This document shows, piece by piece, positions 5,430 to 13,868 of a DNA stretch of 32,726 nt. Under the pieces are notes generated by a model. It ran no database searches and was not told the DNA's origin. It worked only from the letters and a program-made list of their open reading frames with translations. The position numbers were made by a program, and so were the translations under genes. Positions within the stretch are counted from its first letter, which is position 1; each line of letters begins with the position of its first letter. Source of the DNA: an uncultured Alphaproteobacteria bacterium (GTDB taxonomy: Bacteria > Pseudomonadota > Alphaproteobacteria > Rickettsiales > Midichloriaceae); assembly GCA_903887235.1 (NCBI GenBank), contig CAISOX010000109.1, positions 1 through 32,726 on the forward strand. Direction: 5' to 3'.

Positions 5430-6356
5430 ATGAGAAATTATTATAGCATTGCTAATTTTTTAGCAGGAATGGGAACAAAAATATATGATAATTATTTTTC
5501 TAGTTACGGCAAAACTTACCAACAGTTGCTTGGTGAGATGCTCGGATGGTCACAAGGTCATACCGGGGAAGTACAAGCAATGTTTAATAACAATGTCCTG
5601 CCACAACATTTTGTAAATCAATGGGGAAATAATTTAACAAGAACAATAGTTAAGCAGTTTAATCATCAGTATATTGAGTATGAAAATGGTAATATTATAG
5701 GGTGGAATGGTGATGCCGCAGCCATAATACAGCACACCTCTCTTTGGAATTTCATGATTGAGTGGAATAATGTCGCAACAATCGTTGCAGGTGTAAGTGA
5801 TGTAATATATCAATTAATAGATGATGCAACATCAATGTTAGAACTAGAGATAATGTTACTTGTAATAGTAGGGGTGGGAGCGGGTCTAGTAGGGTTGGTA
5901 GCGCCTATAAATGAAGGAGTTGTAAAAGGTTCAATAGCAATGTGGATTGCAACATCTTTAATAGTAATTAACGCATTTTTGGACCCATTTTTGGGCGTTG
6001 AGAAAATCAATCTAATGTATCAGGTAGGATTTGATTTTTCTAAACTAGATCGTTATGATATCGCAATATTAGTGAATAAATATGGCCTTGAGAGCCTAAA
6101 GCAACTAAAAGAAGTAGGAGCAGATTTCTCTAAGTTCCCTAGCTGGCAGATCGGAGATTTAGTGAAGGAATTGGGTATTGAGATAATTGAATTCTATAAA
6201 ATTATTGATGATATTTCCCACTATATCATAGAGCACCATATAGATGATAGCGAGGTTGAGCAAGATACCATCTCAACTATCGAAGAAGTGGAAATTAATA
6301 ACTTGGAGGGTATAGTGACAGAATTTAACACATCTTCATGGAGTGAGGATTTGTAA
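5430..6356 (+). CDS. Unknown protein with two membrane segments and helical C-terminal repeats
   Basis: I do not recognise a family. From the ATG at 5430 the protein has 308 residues. The soluble N-terminal region (~1-125) is rich in aromatic residues, Asn and Gln, with no signal peptide. Two membrane segments follow: LEIMLLVIVGVGAGLVGLVA and IAMWIATSLIVINAFLDPFL, with a short polar turn between. The C-terminal part has two ~32-residue helical repeats, starting GFDFSKLDRYDIAILVNKYG and GADFSKFPSWQIGDLVKELG, each followed by a second helix. The acidic tail is rich in E, D, S and T. I prefer 5430 over the ATG at 5415 because GAGGG at 5417-5421 is a Shine-Dalgarno sequence 8 bases upstream. Putative CtrA boxes precede the gene and a strong terminator follows it. 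A host-interacting membrane protein is possible but unproven. Confidence 0.8.
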   Translation: MRNYYSIANFLAGMGTKIYDNYFSSYGKTYQQLLGEMLGWSQGHTGEVQAMFNNNVLPQHFVNQWGNNLTRTIVKQFNHQYIEYENGNIIGWNGDAAAIIQHTSLWNFMIEWNNVATIVAGVSDVIYQLIDDATSMLELEIMLLVIVGVGAGLVGLVAPINEGVVKGSIAMWIATSLIVINAFLDPFLGVEKINLMYQVGFDFSKLDRYDIAILVNKYGLESLKQLKEVGADFSKFPSWQIGDLVKELGIEIIEFYKIIDDISHYIIEHHIDDSEVEQDTISTIEEVEINNLEGIVTEFNTSSWSEDL

Positions 6357-6410
6357 TTGGCACACAATTTAGGATAAAGAATTAAACTTCCCCTTTTTTA
6401 TAATAAAAAG

Positions 6411-6462
6411 CGTAAATAGCTAGCATTAGAATGAGGCTGGCTATTTGCGATTTTAAAATTTC
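6411..6462 (+). terminator. Strong Rho-independent terminator
   Basis: A 14-bp stem pairs 6411-6424 (CGTAAATAGCTAGC) with 6436-6449 (GCTGGCTATTTGCG), with two G-U pairs and an 11-base loop, followed by ATTTTAAAATTTCT. It lies 54 bases past the stop of the preceding gene and is the clearest terminator in the window. Confidence 0.75.
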
Positions 6463-6561
6463 TATAAATTTGCTAGCCCTTATCCAAAACTCTGGTTACA
6501 TACCAATTTATTTTTTCCAATTAATTTCAGGTAATTATAGCAAAAATAAATAATTATTTAA

Positions 6562-6590
6562 TTGTAAAAACATTAAAAAAAATCTATAAA
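6562..6590 (+). promoter_or_regulatory. Putative nrdB promoter
   Basis: TTGTAA (6562-6567) and TATAAA (6585-6590) are separated by exactly 17 bases and lie 29 bases before the nrdB start. A second -10-like TATAAT lies just downstream, at about 6594-6599. I see no NrdR-type box. Confidence 0.5.
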
Positions 6591-6619
6591 ACATATAATC
6601 ATTATTATAAAAAATTGTC

Positions 6620-7597
6620 ATGTCTTTATTAAATGCAGAACCTATTTTTAAGCCATTTCACTACCCTTGGGCATATGATGCTTGGAAAAAACAACAGCAG
6701 ATACACTGGCTTCCTGAAGAGGTTCCAATGGCAGATGATGTGCAGGATTGGAGAAAGAAGCTAACAGAACAAGAGAAGCATCTTTTAACGCAGATATTTA
6801 GATTTTTCACTCAGGCAGACATAGAAGTTAATAATTGCTATATGCAACATTATGCAAAAATTTTCAAACCAATTGAAATTCAAATGATGCTTTCTGCTTT
6901 TTCCAATATGGAAACCATTCATATTGATGCATATTCGCACCTCTTGGATACATTGGGGATACCTGAGGTAGAATATCAGGCATTTATGAAATATAAAGAG
7001 ATGAAGGATAAATATGATTATATGCAACAATTTAATGTTAATTCTAAAGCTGACATAGCAAAGACTCTTGCGATTTTTGGTGCATTTACAGAGGGGCTTC
7101 AGTTGTTTGCTTCATTTGCGATGTTGCTCAATTTTCAAAGATTTGGTAAAATGAAAGGGATGGGGCAGATCGTTGCATGGTCTGTTAGGGATGAAACGCT
7201 GCATACTTTATCAATTATTAAGTTATTCAAAACTTTTATTCATGAGAATAAAGAGATTTGGAATGATGATTTGAAAAATTTTCTGTATCAAGCCTGCAGA
7301 GATATTGTTCATCATGAAGATGCGTTTATCGACCTTGCATTTAAATTTGATGGCGCGATTGAAGGAATGGATGCGCATGACATCAAAAGCTATATAAGAT
7401 TCATAGCTGATAGAAGATTAAACCAATTAGGATTAGAGAGCATATATAAAATACCAAAAAACCCTCTCTCTTGGCTGGATGAAATTCTAAATGCTCCAGA
7501 GCATACTAATTTTTTTGAAAATAGGGTTACGGAATATGCTAAATCAGCCACTAGTGGCTCCTGGGAAGATGCTTTTATAATTTTTAAAGATAAATAG
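6620..7597 (+). CDS. nrdB: Ribonucleotide reductase class I, beta subunit (R2)
   Basis: The 325-residue small subunit of aerobic ribonucleotide reductase, which houses the dimetal centre and radical used by the alpha subunit to make deoxynucleotides. Metal ligands are visible: an acidic residue in ADIE (D67 or E69), E98 and H101 in ETIH, E158 in FTEGLQLF, and E192 and H195 in RDETLH. Tyr105, seven residues after E98, is in the position of the radical tyrosine (ETIHIDAY), so this is a tyrosyl-radical type rather than the Phe-bearing chlamydial type. The C-terminal SWEDAF is close to the tail used to dock the alpha subunit. nrdA is not in the window. The gene is followed 14 bases later by tatD. 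Confidence 0.96.
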   Translation: MSLLNAEPIFKPFHYPWAYDAWKKQQQIHWLPEEVPMADDVQDWRKKLTEQEKHLLTQIFRFFTQADIEVNNCYMQHYAKIFKPIEIQMMLSAFSNMETIHIDAYSHLLDTLGIPEVEYQAFMKYKEMKDKYDYMQQFNVNSKADIAKTLAIFGAFTEGLQLFASFAMLLNFQRFGKMKGMGQIVAWSVRDETLHTLSIIKLFKTFIHENKEIWNDDLKNFLYQACRDIVHHEDAFIDLAFKFDGAIEGMDAHDIKSYIRFIADRRLNQLGLESIYKIPKNPLSWLDEILNAPEHTNFFENRVTEYAKSATSGSWEDAFIIFKDK

Positions 7598-7611
7598 CTT
7601 ATGTGCAGATA

Positions 7612-8391
7612 ATGATAGTTGATTCTCATTGTCATCTTGACTTCGAAGTGCTTTATAGTGATCTAGAAAGTGTTATTGAACGTGCAAAGAAGAATGGTGT
7701 TGGTGTTATGCAAACAATTTGCACTAAAATAAGTGAATTTGAGCGTATATACAGTATTAGCAACTTAAATGAAGGTGTGTTTTGTTCCATTGGTAACCAC
7801 CCGCTCAATTTAGCTGAAGAAGGTGTTGTTAAAGCAGAAGAAATATTAAAATATACATGTAGGGACAAATTAATTAGTATAGGTGAGACTGGGCTGGATT
7901 ATTATTACTCAAAGGACAATGAAAAAATTCAACAGGAAAGTTTTATTGAACACATAATAGCATCTCAAGAATCTTTATTGCCTATAATAATACACACTAG
8001 AGAAGCTGATAAAGATACAGTTGAAATATTGAAGAAATATATGGTGAAAAAGAGATTTTCGGGAGTAATTCATTGTTTTACTGCAAGTAATTGGCTTGCT
8101 AAAGAGTGCATAGATATGGGATTATACATTTCAGCTTCAGGGATTGTTACGTTTAAAAATGCAAAAGATATACAGCAGACATTCAAGCAGATTCCTCTTG
8201 AAAGAATTTTGATAGAAACTGATGCTCCGTATTTGGCGCCAGTTCCAATGAGAGGGAAAGATAATGAACCCTCGTATATCAAATATACTGCAGAATTTAT
8301 GGCTAAGTTATTGGATATGGATTTGGATGATTTTATAGATATAACGACAAATAACTTTTTTAATTTATTCAATAAGGCTAAAGTAAAATAA
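7612..8391 (+). CDS. tatD: TatD family metal-dependent deoxyribonuclease
   Basis: A 259-residue TIM-barrel hydrolase of the TatD/YcfH family, a metal-dependent 3'-5' exonuclease or related phosphoesterase. Catalytic marks are D-S-H-C-H (His6, His8), GETGLDYYY (metal-bridging Glu), IIHTREA, GVIHCFT and ETDAPYLAP. Length is typical. An in-frame GTG at 7603 would add three residues, but the ATG at 7612 gives the family-standard start MIVDSHCHLD, so I chose it. No Shine-Dalgarno sequence is obvious. It lies 14 bases after nrdB and 4 bases before the metallo-hydrolase gene. Pairing of TatD with a PhnP-like beta-lactamase-fold enzyme is common in alphaproteobacteria, often near tmk, which is 2 kb away here. 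Confidence 0.94.
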   Translation: MIVDSHCHLDFEVLYSDLESVIERAKKNGVGVMQTICTKISEFERIYSISNLNEGVFCSIGNHPLNLAEEGVVKAEEILKYTCRDKLISIGETGLDYYYSKDNEKIQQESFIEHIIASQESLLPIIIHTREADKDTVEILKKYMVKKRFSGVIHCFTASNWLAKECIDMGLYISASGIVTFKNAKDIQQTFKQIPLERILIETDAPYLAPVPMRGKDNEPSYIKYTAEFMAKLLDMDLDDFIDITTNNFFNLFNKAKVK

Positions 8392-8395
8392 AAAA

Positions 8396-9142
8396 ATGAA
8401 AGTTACTATTTTAGGATGTGGTAGTTCTCACGGAGTACCAAGTTTGAATTGTGATTGCTTTGTCTGTAAATCTGATAATATCAAAAACAAAAGAAAAAGG
8501 GCCTCCATATTTGTTGAAACGCAAAAAATAAAAATACTTATAGATACATCACCAGATTTAAGACAGCAGTGTCTTGAAAACGATATTAGGGAAATTGACG
8601 CAATTATATATACACATGACCATTCTGACCACGTGGCAGGTATAGATGATGTGAAGAGGTTGTGTGAAAACAACCAACCTATTGATGCATATATCGATGA
8701 TACTACCTTTAATAACCTAAATGTAAGATATGATTATATCTTCAAAACATCTGATCCATTATATTATCCGTTACTTAGAAGAATAAAGCTCAAGCCACTT
8801 CAAAAAATAGGTGATTTAAACGTTGTGGCATTTGATCAAGTTCATGGTTCTATTGTATCACAAGGCATAAGATTGAACAATGTAGCTTATTCTACAGATT
8901 TTAATGAGATATCGGAAGAATCCTTGGCAAAATTAGAAAATTTAGATGTGTGGATTGTAGATTGCTTAAGGTATTCTTATGCTCCAACACATTCTTATCT
9001 TGAAAAATCGTTATTATTAATAGAAAGGGTTAAGCCTAAATTAGCGGTGCTAACACACATGGGGCATGAAATTGAATATGAAGAAATATCAAAAATATTA
9101 CCTAAAAATGTGATTGCCGCTTATGATAATATAAAGATTTAA
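8396..9142 (+). CDS. PhnP-like metallo-beta-lactamase-fold phosphodiesterase
   Basis: A 248-residue MBL-fold hydrolase related to PhnP. The N-terminal GCGSSHGVPSLNCDCFVCKS has the structural-metal cysteines C19, C21 and C24 typical of PhnP-like proteins. The dinuclear site is THDHSDH (74-79), with later ligands in DQVHGS, YSTDFNEI and LTHMGHEI. The LIDTSPDLRQQ motif is also family-typical. PhnP itself cleaves cyclic ribose phosphodiesters in phosphonate breakdown, but no phn genes are present. A general nucleotide or RNA phosphodiesterase role is more likely in this setting, and the true substrate is unknown. The start lies 4 bases after tatD, indicating co-transcription. Confidence 0.9.
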   Translation: MKVTILGCGSSHGVPSLNCDCFVCKSDNIKNKRKRASIFVETQKIKILIDTSPDLRQQCLENDIREIDAIIYTHDHSDHVAGIDDVKRLCENNQPIDAYIDDTTFNNLNVRYDYIFKTSDPLYYPLLRRIKLKPLQKIGDLNVVAFDQVHGSIVSQGIRLNNVAYSTDFNEISEESLAKLENLDVWIVDCLRYSYAPTHSYLEKSLLLIERVKPKLAVLTHMGHEIEYEEISKILPKNVIAAYDNIKI

Positions 9143-9178
9143 TGGATATATGAGTTATTGTATTCATTTTTTACTCTA

Positions 9179-9231
9179 ATACCAATCGCTTAAAATAATT
9201 TATCTATCAAGTTATTTTAGGGAATTGGTAT
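9179..9231. repeat. Imperfect palindrome, possible small repeat element
   Basis: The left arm, starting ATACCAAT and ending TAAAATAA (9179-9198), pairs with the right arm, TTATTTTA...ATTGGTAT (9212-9231), at about 17 of 20 positions, with a 13-base loop. No T run follows on either strand, so it is not a classical terminator, although it sits between convergent genes. A second short hairpin, ACATCA/TGATGT, lies at 9267-9286. Confidence 0.5.
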
Positions 9232-9304
9232 AAGAAAGAAGAGAAAAAACTGAAAATTGCAAAGTTACATCAATCAAAAATGATGTGATAAAAAATCAGA
9301 TTAA

Positions 9305-10372
9305 TTAAGGGGTTAAATTTCTTTCTTGGAATAATATAGCAGAGCCTTCATGATACGGAATTTGATTTTTATTATCTGCAATTGCCTGCAAAGAAGGTAA
9401 GTTAAATATAGGGTGAATTTTTTTAAGAGTGTTGATGTTATTAACTATTAATTTTACTAAATTATAGATCATTAGTTTATCAGTATTACTTGAAGAAATA
9501 AGTAAAGTAGGGCTACCAAAAGTTTGGGTATCAATTGGGCTTCCTAGGTAGGTCCCACCAGGAATTGCCTTCTTAATTATAAAGTCATTAGATGAAGATA
9601 TATCGTTTATTAATTTATCATCAACAGGCACTAATTTTACCTCACAAAAATTAGCAATATCATTGACGTAAATATTAGGTATTACACCGTAAATGAATGT
9701 TGCATTTACTTTGCCTGAACATAATGCATTGGTTTTGTCTTGGTGCTCTATATATTCAATGCCACTTAAATCCTGATATGTCCATTTTTTTTGCTTCAAT
9801 ATTTTTTGTAAAAAAGTATATGTAGCGGAATCTTTACTACCAACATCAATGATGGTGTTTTTAATGTCATCAATACTTTTTATTTTAGAATTCTTTTTGA
9901 TTAAAACATTTAAAATTTCAGCATTTAATGCCATAACAAATCTATAATTTTTGGCTAAACTGTCCTTATCTTTATTATTTTGAATTTCATCAAATACAAG
10001 GCTAGCTGGGGCAATTGCAAAATCAACTTCACCCTTATTTAGTTTGTCAATATTTTGTAAGCTTCCTAAAGTTGGTTTAATTATGCAGTTAAAGCCTGTA
10101 ATGTGTTGGTTATAGTTTACTAAACTACAAATTACCTGTCCTACGCTATTACTTGAATTACTTGTGGCAATTGTTATTGTTTTTGGGTTAAAAAATTCCT
10201 TCTTTTCAACTTTTTTATCGGTAGTGATTTTTACTTGACCAGCGTCTTCTTTGGAATTTAAATTTTTATCTTCAAAAGGATTTGGGGGCTTTTCAATTGC
10301 AAAAACTGTATCTGTACTGATAACCATAATGCACAGTAAGATGAAAAGTGTTCTAATTTCGATCTTAATCAT
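9305..10372 (-). CDS. TAXI family TRAP transporter solute-binding protein
   Basis: A 355-residue exported periplasmic binding protein of the TAXI (NMT1-like) class, which delivers an organic acid or amino acid to a TRAP permease. The signal peptide is residues 1-25 (LFILLCIMVISTDTVFA). The binding fold starts at TITIATSNSSNSVGQVICSL; GEVDFAIAPASLVFDEI and KSIDDIKNTIIDVGSKDSAT are typical of the class. PGGTYLGS and TFGSPTLLISSS lie in the second lobe. No permease subunit is nearby, so its partner must be encoded elsewhere or the protein works alone. It follows tmk on the same strand by 55 bases. Its last ~24 codons are duplicated as a fragment at 1031-1103. Confidence 0.88.
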   Translation of the reverse strand: MIKIEIRTLFILLCIMVISTDTVFAIEKPPNPFEDKNLNSKEDAGQVKITTDKKVEKKEFFNPKTITIATSNSSNSVGQVICSLVNYNQHITGFNCIIKPTLGSLQNIDKLNKGEVDFAIAPASLVFDEIQNNKDKDSLAKNYRFVMALNAEILNVLIKKNSKIKSIDDIKNTIIDVGSKDSATYTFLQKILKQKKWTYQDLSGIEYIEHQDKTNALCSGKVNATFIYGVIPNIYVNDIANFCEVKLVPVDDKLINDISSSNDFIIKKAIPGGTYLGSPIDTQTFGSPTLLISSSNTDKLMIYNLVKLIVNNINTLKKIHPIFNLPSLQAIADNKNQIPYHEGSAILFQERNLTP

Positions 10373-10427
10373 CAGATAAATGTTAAATTGCTTAAGGAAT
10401 ATTGCACGATTTTAAATTTTAAATCAA

Positions 10428-11042
10428 CTACAATATTTTTTCCTTGATAATTTTGATTATTTGAGCATTTACATCTGCTATTTTTTTATTGCCATCAATG
10501 ATGAATATTCTATCGTTATCGTGGTGTGCAATTTTTAAGTATCCAGATCGGATTATTTTGTAAAAATCCTTTGGTTTTGTATCATAAATATTATTATTAA
10601 CTCTTTTTGTGCACATTCTTTTTTCAATTTCATCTTCAGGAATATCGATTAAAAAAGTTAAATCTGGTTTAAAATTACCTATAATTAATTCTTTTATAGT
10701 TTTTAAAATATTAGCATCTAGGCCTTTGTAATAACCTTGGTAGCATATGGATGAATCGTAAAATCTATCCGATAAAACATAATATCCCTGTTGAAGTTTT
10801 TTCTTTATTAAGTTGTCAACATGATCCTTTCTAGCGGCAGAGATTAATAGATATTCAGTCAGTGGGTCTTTAATTTCTTTGAAGGATAATATTAGTTCTC
10901 TGATTTTTTCTGCGAGCTCTGTTCCACCTGGCTCCCTAGTTAAAAATACCTTTTTATTATTTATTTCAAAATGTTCTTTGAGCAATTGTATTTGTGTTGA
11001 TTTTCCACAGAAGTCACATCCTTCAAATGTTATAAATTTCAT
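10428..11042 (-). CDS. tmk: Thymidylate kinase
   Basis: A 204-residue cytoplasmic enzyme that phosphorylates dTMP to dTDP for DNA synthesis. The P-loop reads FEGCDFCGKSTQ (6-17), with Lys14; two cysteines occupy positions usually filled by small residues (commonly FEGxDGaGKST). TREPGGTELAEKIREL, SAARKDHVDNLI and the DR(F/Y) motif as SDRFYDSS (91-98) confirm the family. The LID region is KRMCTKRVNNNIYD. Length is standard. It is transcribed divergently from virB3 across a 92-base gap and precedes the TAXI gene on the same strand. With nrdB nearby, two dNTP-supply genes sit in this block. Confidence 0.95.
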   Translation of the reverse strand: MKFITFEGCDFCGKSTQIQLLKEHFEINNKKVFLTREPGGTELAEKIRELILSFKEIKDPLTEYLLISAARKDHVDNLIKKKLQQGYYVLSDRFYDSSICYQGYYKGLDANILKTIKELIIGNFKPDLTFLIDIPEDEIEKRMCTKRVNNNIYDTKPKDFYKIIRSGYLKIAHHDNDRIFIIDGNKKIADVNAQIIKIIKEKIL

Positions 11043-11078
11043 TTCTAAATTAAAATGTTTATTTATGTAAAATATAAC

Positions 11079-11107
11079 TTGTGCTCATAGAATCAAGTAG
11101 TTACTAT
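11079..11107 (+). promoter_or_regulatory. Possible virB3 operon promoter
   Basis: TTGTGC at 11079-11084 and TACTAT at 11102-11107 are spaced 17 bases in the 92-base gap between divergent tmk and virB3. Both boxes match the consensus only partly. Confidence 0.3.
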
Positions 11108-11134
11108 AAAATTATGTGATTATTTTGAAGTATT

Positions 11135-11425
11135 ATGCCTGGATCTTTAAATACTGACCACCTTTTTGTAGGCTTAACGAGACCGCCACTTCTTTTTGGT
11201 GTAAGTTATAATTTTTTTATAGTTAACGCGCTTGTATGTATGCTGATGTATATCATGACAGCTAAATTTTTATATTTGGTAATTGCGTTTCCAATCCACG
11301 GTATAGGTTATTATATATGCTCAAAGGAACCTCTGTTTATAGAATTGTTTAAGGTAAGGGCTGAGAAATGTTCAAAATGTAAGAATAAATTTTTCCACGG
11401 AGCTAATTCGTATGATCCATTTTAA
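11135..11425 (+). CDS. virB3: Type IV secretion protein VirB3
   Basis: A 96-residue inner-membrane component of the type IV secretion system, working with VirB4 at the base of the machine. The family's N-terminal signature is clear: LFVGLTRPPLLFGVSYNFF (10-28), followed by two close membrane segments, a short loop and the CSKEPLFIELF block. The C-terminal Cys pair (KCSKCKNKF) is a feature of the Rickettsiales form. It is the first gene of the virB3-virB4-virB6 run and ends 25 bases before virB4. No strong ribosome site precedes the ATG. Confidence 0.95.
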   Translation: MPGSLNTDHLFVGLTRPPLLFGVSYNFFIVNALVCMLMYIMTAKFLYLVIAFPIHGIGYYICSKEPLFIELFKVRAEKCSKCKNKFFHGANSYDPF

Positions 11426-11450
11426 TTTTAATACATATAAATAAAGGATA

Positions 11451-13868
11451 ATGAGATTTTTTTCAGCTAAACCAGAGAAAAATAGTTTAATTAATAGAGA
11501 GTACCCATTTAGTGCGTTTGTTCCGTATTTGTATCATTTGGATAAAAATATCGTTTATACTAAAAAAAATCAGTTAGTTCAGGTTATAAAGCTTGGAGGT
11601 TTTTCTTTTGAAACTGCAGACGATGATGATGTTGATATTAAAAAAAACATAAGAAATTTTCTTTTTAAAGGGATGGCAGATCCTAGTGTTAGTTTATATT
11701 TTCACATAATTAGGAAAAAACAAGATGTCTATGAAGGTTCATTGGGAAATATAAACATGCCAGATGGTTTTGCAAGTTTTTTAGATGATAAATGGATACA
11801 AAAACATAAAAATCAGAAAGGCTTTGTAAATGAATTGTATATAACTGTTTCGTATAAAGTTAAAAGAAATTTTAACGTGTCATTCGTCAATGATTTTTTT
11901 GAAAAATTCTCTAAGAATCCTAAAAAAAGAACAGAAGATGAATCTATGGTAGAGGGTTTTGAGCAATTGCAGGAAGCTACTAATAGAATAGTAAATTCAC
12001 TCAGGCAATATAGTCCAGAGGTACTTGGTATAGTGGAAAGAGGTAATCAAAGCTATTCTGAAATAATTGAATTTTTTAGCAATATCGTAAATTGTGGTAG
12101 TAATTCAAATTCACTTGTTGGGTTTGGTAGGCTTGATAATTTAGTTAGTAACGAAAGGCTTTATTTTGGTAAAAAAGCTATAGAAATAAAAGGTATTAAT
12201 GGTAAATCAAAATTTGCAGGAATTGTAAGTTTGAAGGAGTATAGTCAAAAGACATGGGCAGGAATGATGGATAGCTTTTTGCAAATGCCATTTGAATTTG
12301 TTGTAACTCAATCGTTTCAGTTTATTAATAGGCAAATAGCAATTGCAAAAATGCAATTACAACAAAATAGGATGATTCAGGCGGGTGATAAGGCTATATC
12401 GCAAATTGCAGGTATTTCTGAGGCATTGGATATGGCTATGGGAGGTGAAATTGCATTTGGAACACATCACTTATCTGTTATGTGTATAGCTGATAATTTA
12501 AAGGAGCTGGAAAATTCATTATCAATGGCTTCAGTTGAGCTTACAAATACTGGTGGTGTTGGAGTGAGAGAGCGTGTAAATATGGAGCCTGCTTTTTGGG
12601 CGCAATTGCCATGTAATGATGATTTTATCGTAAGGTCATCAACTATTAATACTTTAAATTTAGCTGCTTTTAATTCTTTTCATAATTATCCAACAGGTAA
12701 GAAATTAAATAATCATTGGGGAGATGCTGTTACTGTTATGGATACAACGTCTGGCACGCCATATTACTTTAATTTTCACTTAAGAGATGTTGGTCACACT
12801 ACAATAATTGGACCAACAGGCGCAGGTAAGACAGTATTAATGAATTTTTTATGTGCTCAGGCTCAGAAATACCAGTGTAGATTGTTTTTCTTTGATAAAG
12901 ATAGAGGGGCTGAAATCTTTTTAAGAGCATTAGGGGGCGAATATACAGTTATTGATCCAAGTAAAAAATGTAACTTTAATCCATTAAAATTGGATGATAG
13001 AGGAGAAAATAAGACTTTTTTATATGATTGGCTTAAGCAATTAGTTTCTGTAAATGGAGAAGCAATTACTGCTCAGGACATTGATTTATTAAGTCGTGCT
13101 GTTGAAGGTAATTTTAAGCTAGAAAAGAAGGATAGAAAATTATCTAATATAGCTGCATTTTTAGGTATGTCTGGCCCTGGAACGCTTGCAGGTAGGTTGG
13201 CTATGTGGCATTCCGGAGGTTCACATGCAAGCATTTTTGATAATGATGATGATGTGATAGATTTTGGCAAGTCTAGTGTATTTGGCTTTGAAATGGCTGA
13301 GCTTTTAAAAGATAAAGCAAGTTTAGGCCCAGTATTATCATATATATTTCACAGGATTAATTTATCACTTGATGGAACGCCAAGTATGATAGTATTGGAT
13401 GAAGCTTGGGCTCTTATAGATAATCCAATTTTCGCACCAAGAATTAAAGATTGGTTGAAGGTGTTGAGGAAATTAAATACGTTTGTTGTTTTTGCTACAC
13501 AAAGTGTGGAGGATGCCAGTAAAAGTCAAATCAGTGATACTTTGATACAGCAAACTGCAACTCAAATATTTTTACCAAATTTAAAGGCGACTGATGTATA
13601 TAAAAAATCCTTTATGTTAAGTGAAAGAGAGTATCAGTTGATAAAAACTACAGATCCAGGAACAAGATATTTTTTGATTAAACAGGGTAATGATGCAGTT
13701 GTAGCAAAAATTGATTTAAGTGGAATGAATGAAGTGGTAGATATATTATCTGGTAGGGCAGATACGGTTGTTGTTTTAGATGAGGTGAGAAAAAAATATG
13801 GAAATAATCCAAATGTTTGGATTTCTAAATTTTCAGAAAAACTAAAAGAAATTAGGTCAAAAAAATGA
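11451..13868 (+). CDS. virB4: Type IV secretion ATPase VirB4
   Basis: The 805-residue VirB4/CagE ATPase that powers assembly and substrate transfer at the inner membrane of the secretion channel. The N-terminal CagE/TrbE/VirB domain spans roughly residues 20-430. The Walker A motif GPTGAGKT is at 454-461, and Walker B, MIVLDEAWAL, is at ~646-655 with Asp650 and Glu651. FATQSVEDA follows, a typical sensor-like segment. Length is normal, and both nucleotide motifs are intact, so the engine looks functional. AAGGA at 11444-11448 precedes the ATG closely. The last four bases (ATGA) overlap the start of the first virB6 gene, implying translational coupling. Confidence 0.97.
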   Translation: MRFFSAKPEKNSLINREYPFSAFVPYLYHLDKNIVYTKKNQLVQVIKLGGFSFETADDDDVDIKKNIRNFLFKGMADPSVSLYFHIIRKKQDVYEGSLGNINMPDGFASFLDDKWIQKHKNQKGFVNELYITVSYKVKRNFNVSFVNDFFEKFSKNPKKRTEDESMVEGFEQLQEATNRIVNSLRQYSPEVLGIVERGNQSYSEIIEFFSNIVNCGSNSNSLVGFGRLDNLVSNERLYFGKKAIEIKGINGKSKFAGIVSLKEYSQKTWAGMMDSFLQMPFEFVVTQSFQFINRQIAIAKMQLQQNRMIQAGDKAISQIAGISEALDMAMGGEIAFGTHHLSVMCIADNLKELENSLSMASVELTNTGGVGVRERVNMEPAFWAQLPCNDDFIVRSSTINTLNLAAFNSFHNYPTGKKLNNHWGDAVTVMDTTSGTPYYFNFHLRDVGHTTIIGPTGAGKTVLMNFLCAQAQKYQCRLFFFDKDRGAEIFLRALGGEYTVIDPSKKCNFNPLKLDDRGENKTFLYDWLKQLVSVNGEAITAQDIDLLSRAVEGNFKLEKKDRKLSNIAAFLGMSGPGTLAGRLAMWHSGGSHASIFDNDDDVIDFGKSSVFGFEMAELLKDKASLGPVLSYIFHRINLSLDGTPSMIVLDEAWALIDNPIFAPRIKDWLKVLRKLNTFVVFATQSVEDASKSQISDTLIQQTATQIFLPNLKATDVYKKSFMLSEREYQLIKTTDPGTRYFLIKQGNDAVVAKIDLSGMNEVVDILSGRADTVVVLDEVRKKYGNNPNVWISKFSEKLKEIRSKK

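Noticed and set aside
9267-9286. ACATCA/TGATGT hairpin as a terminator for the TAXI gene
   Set aside because: The stem is only 6 bp and no T run follows on the minus strand.
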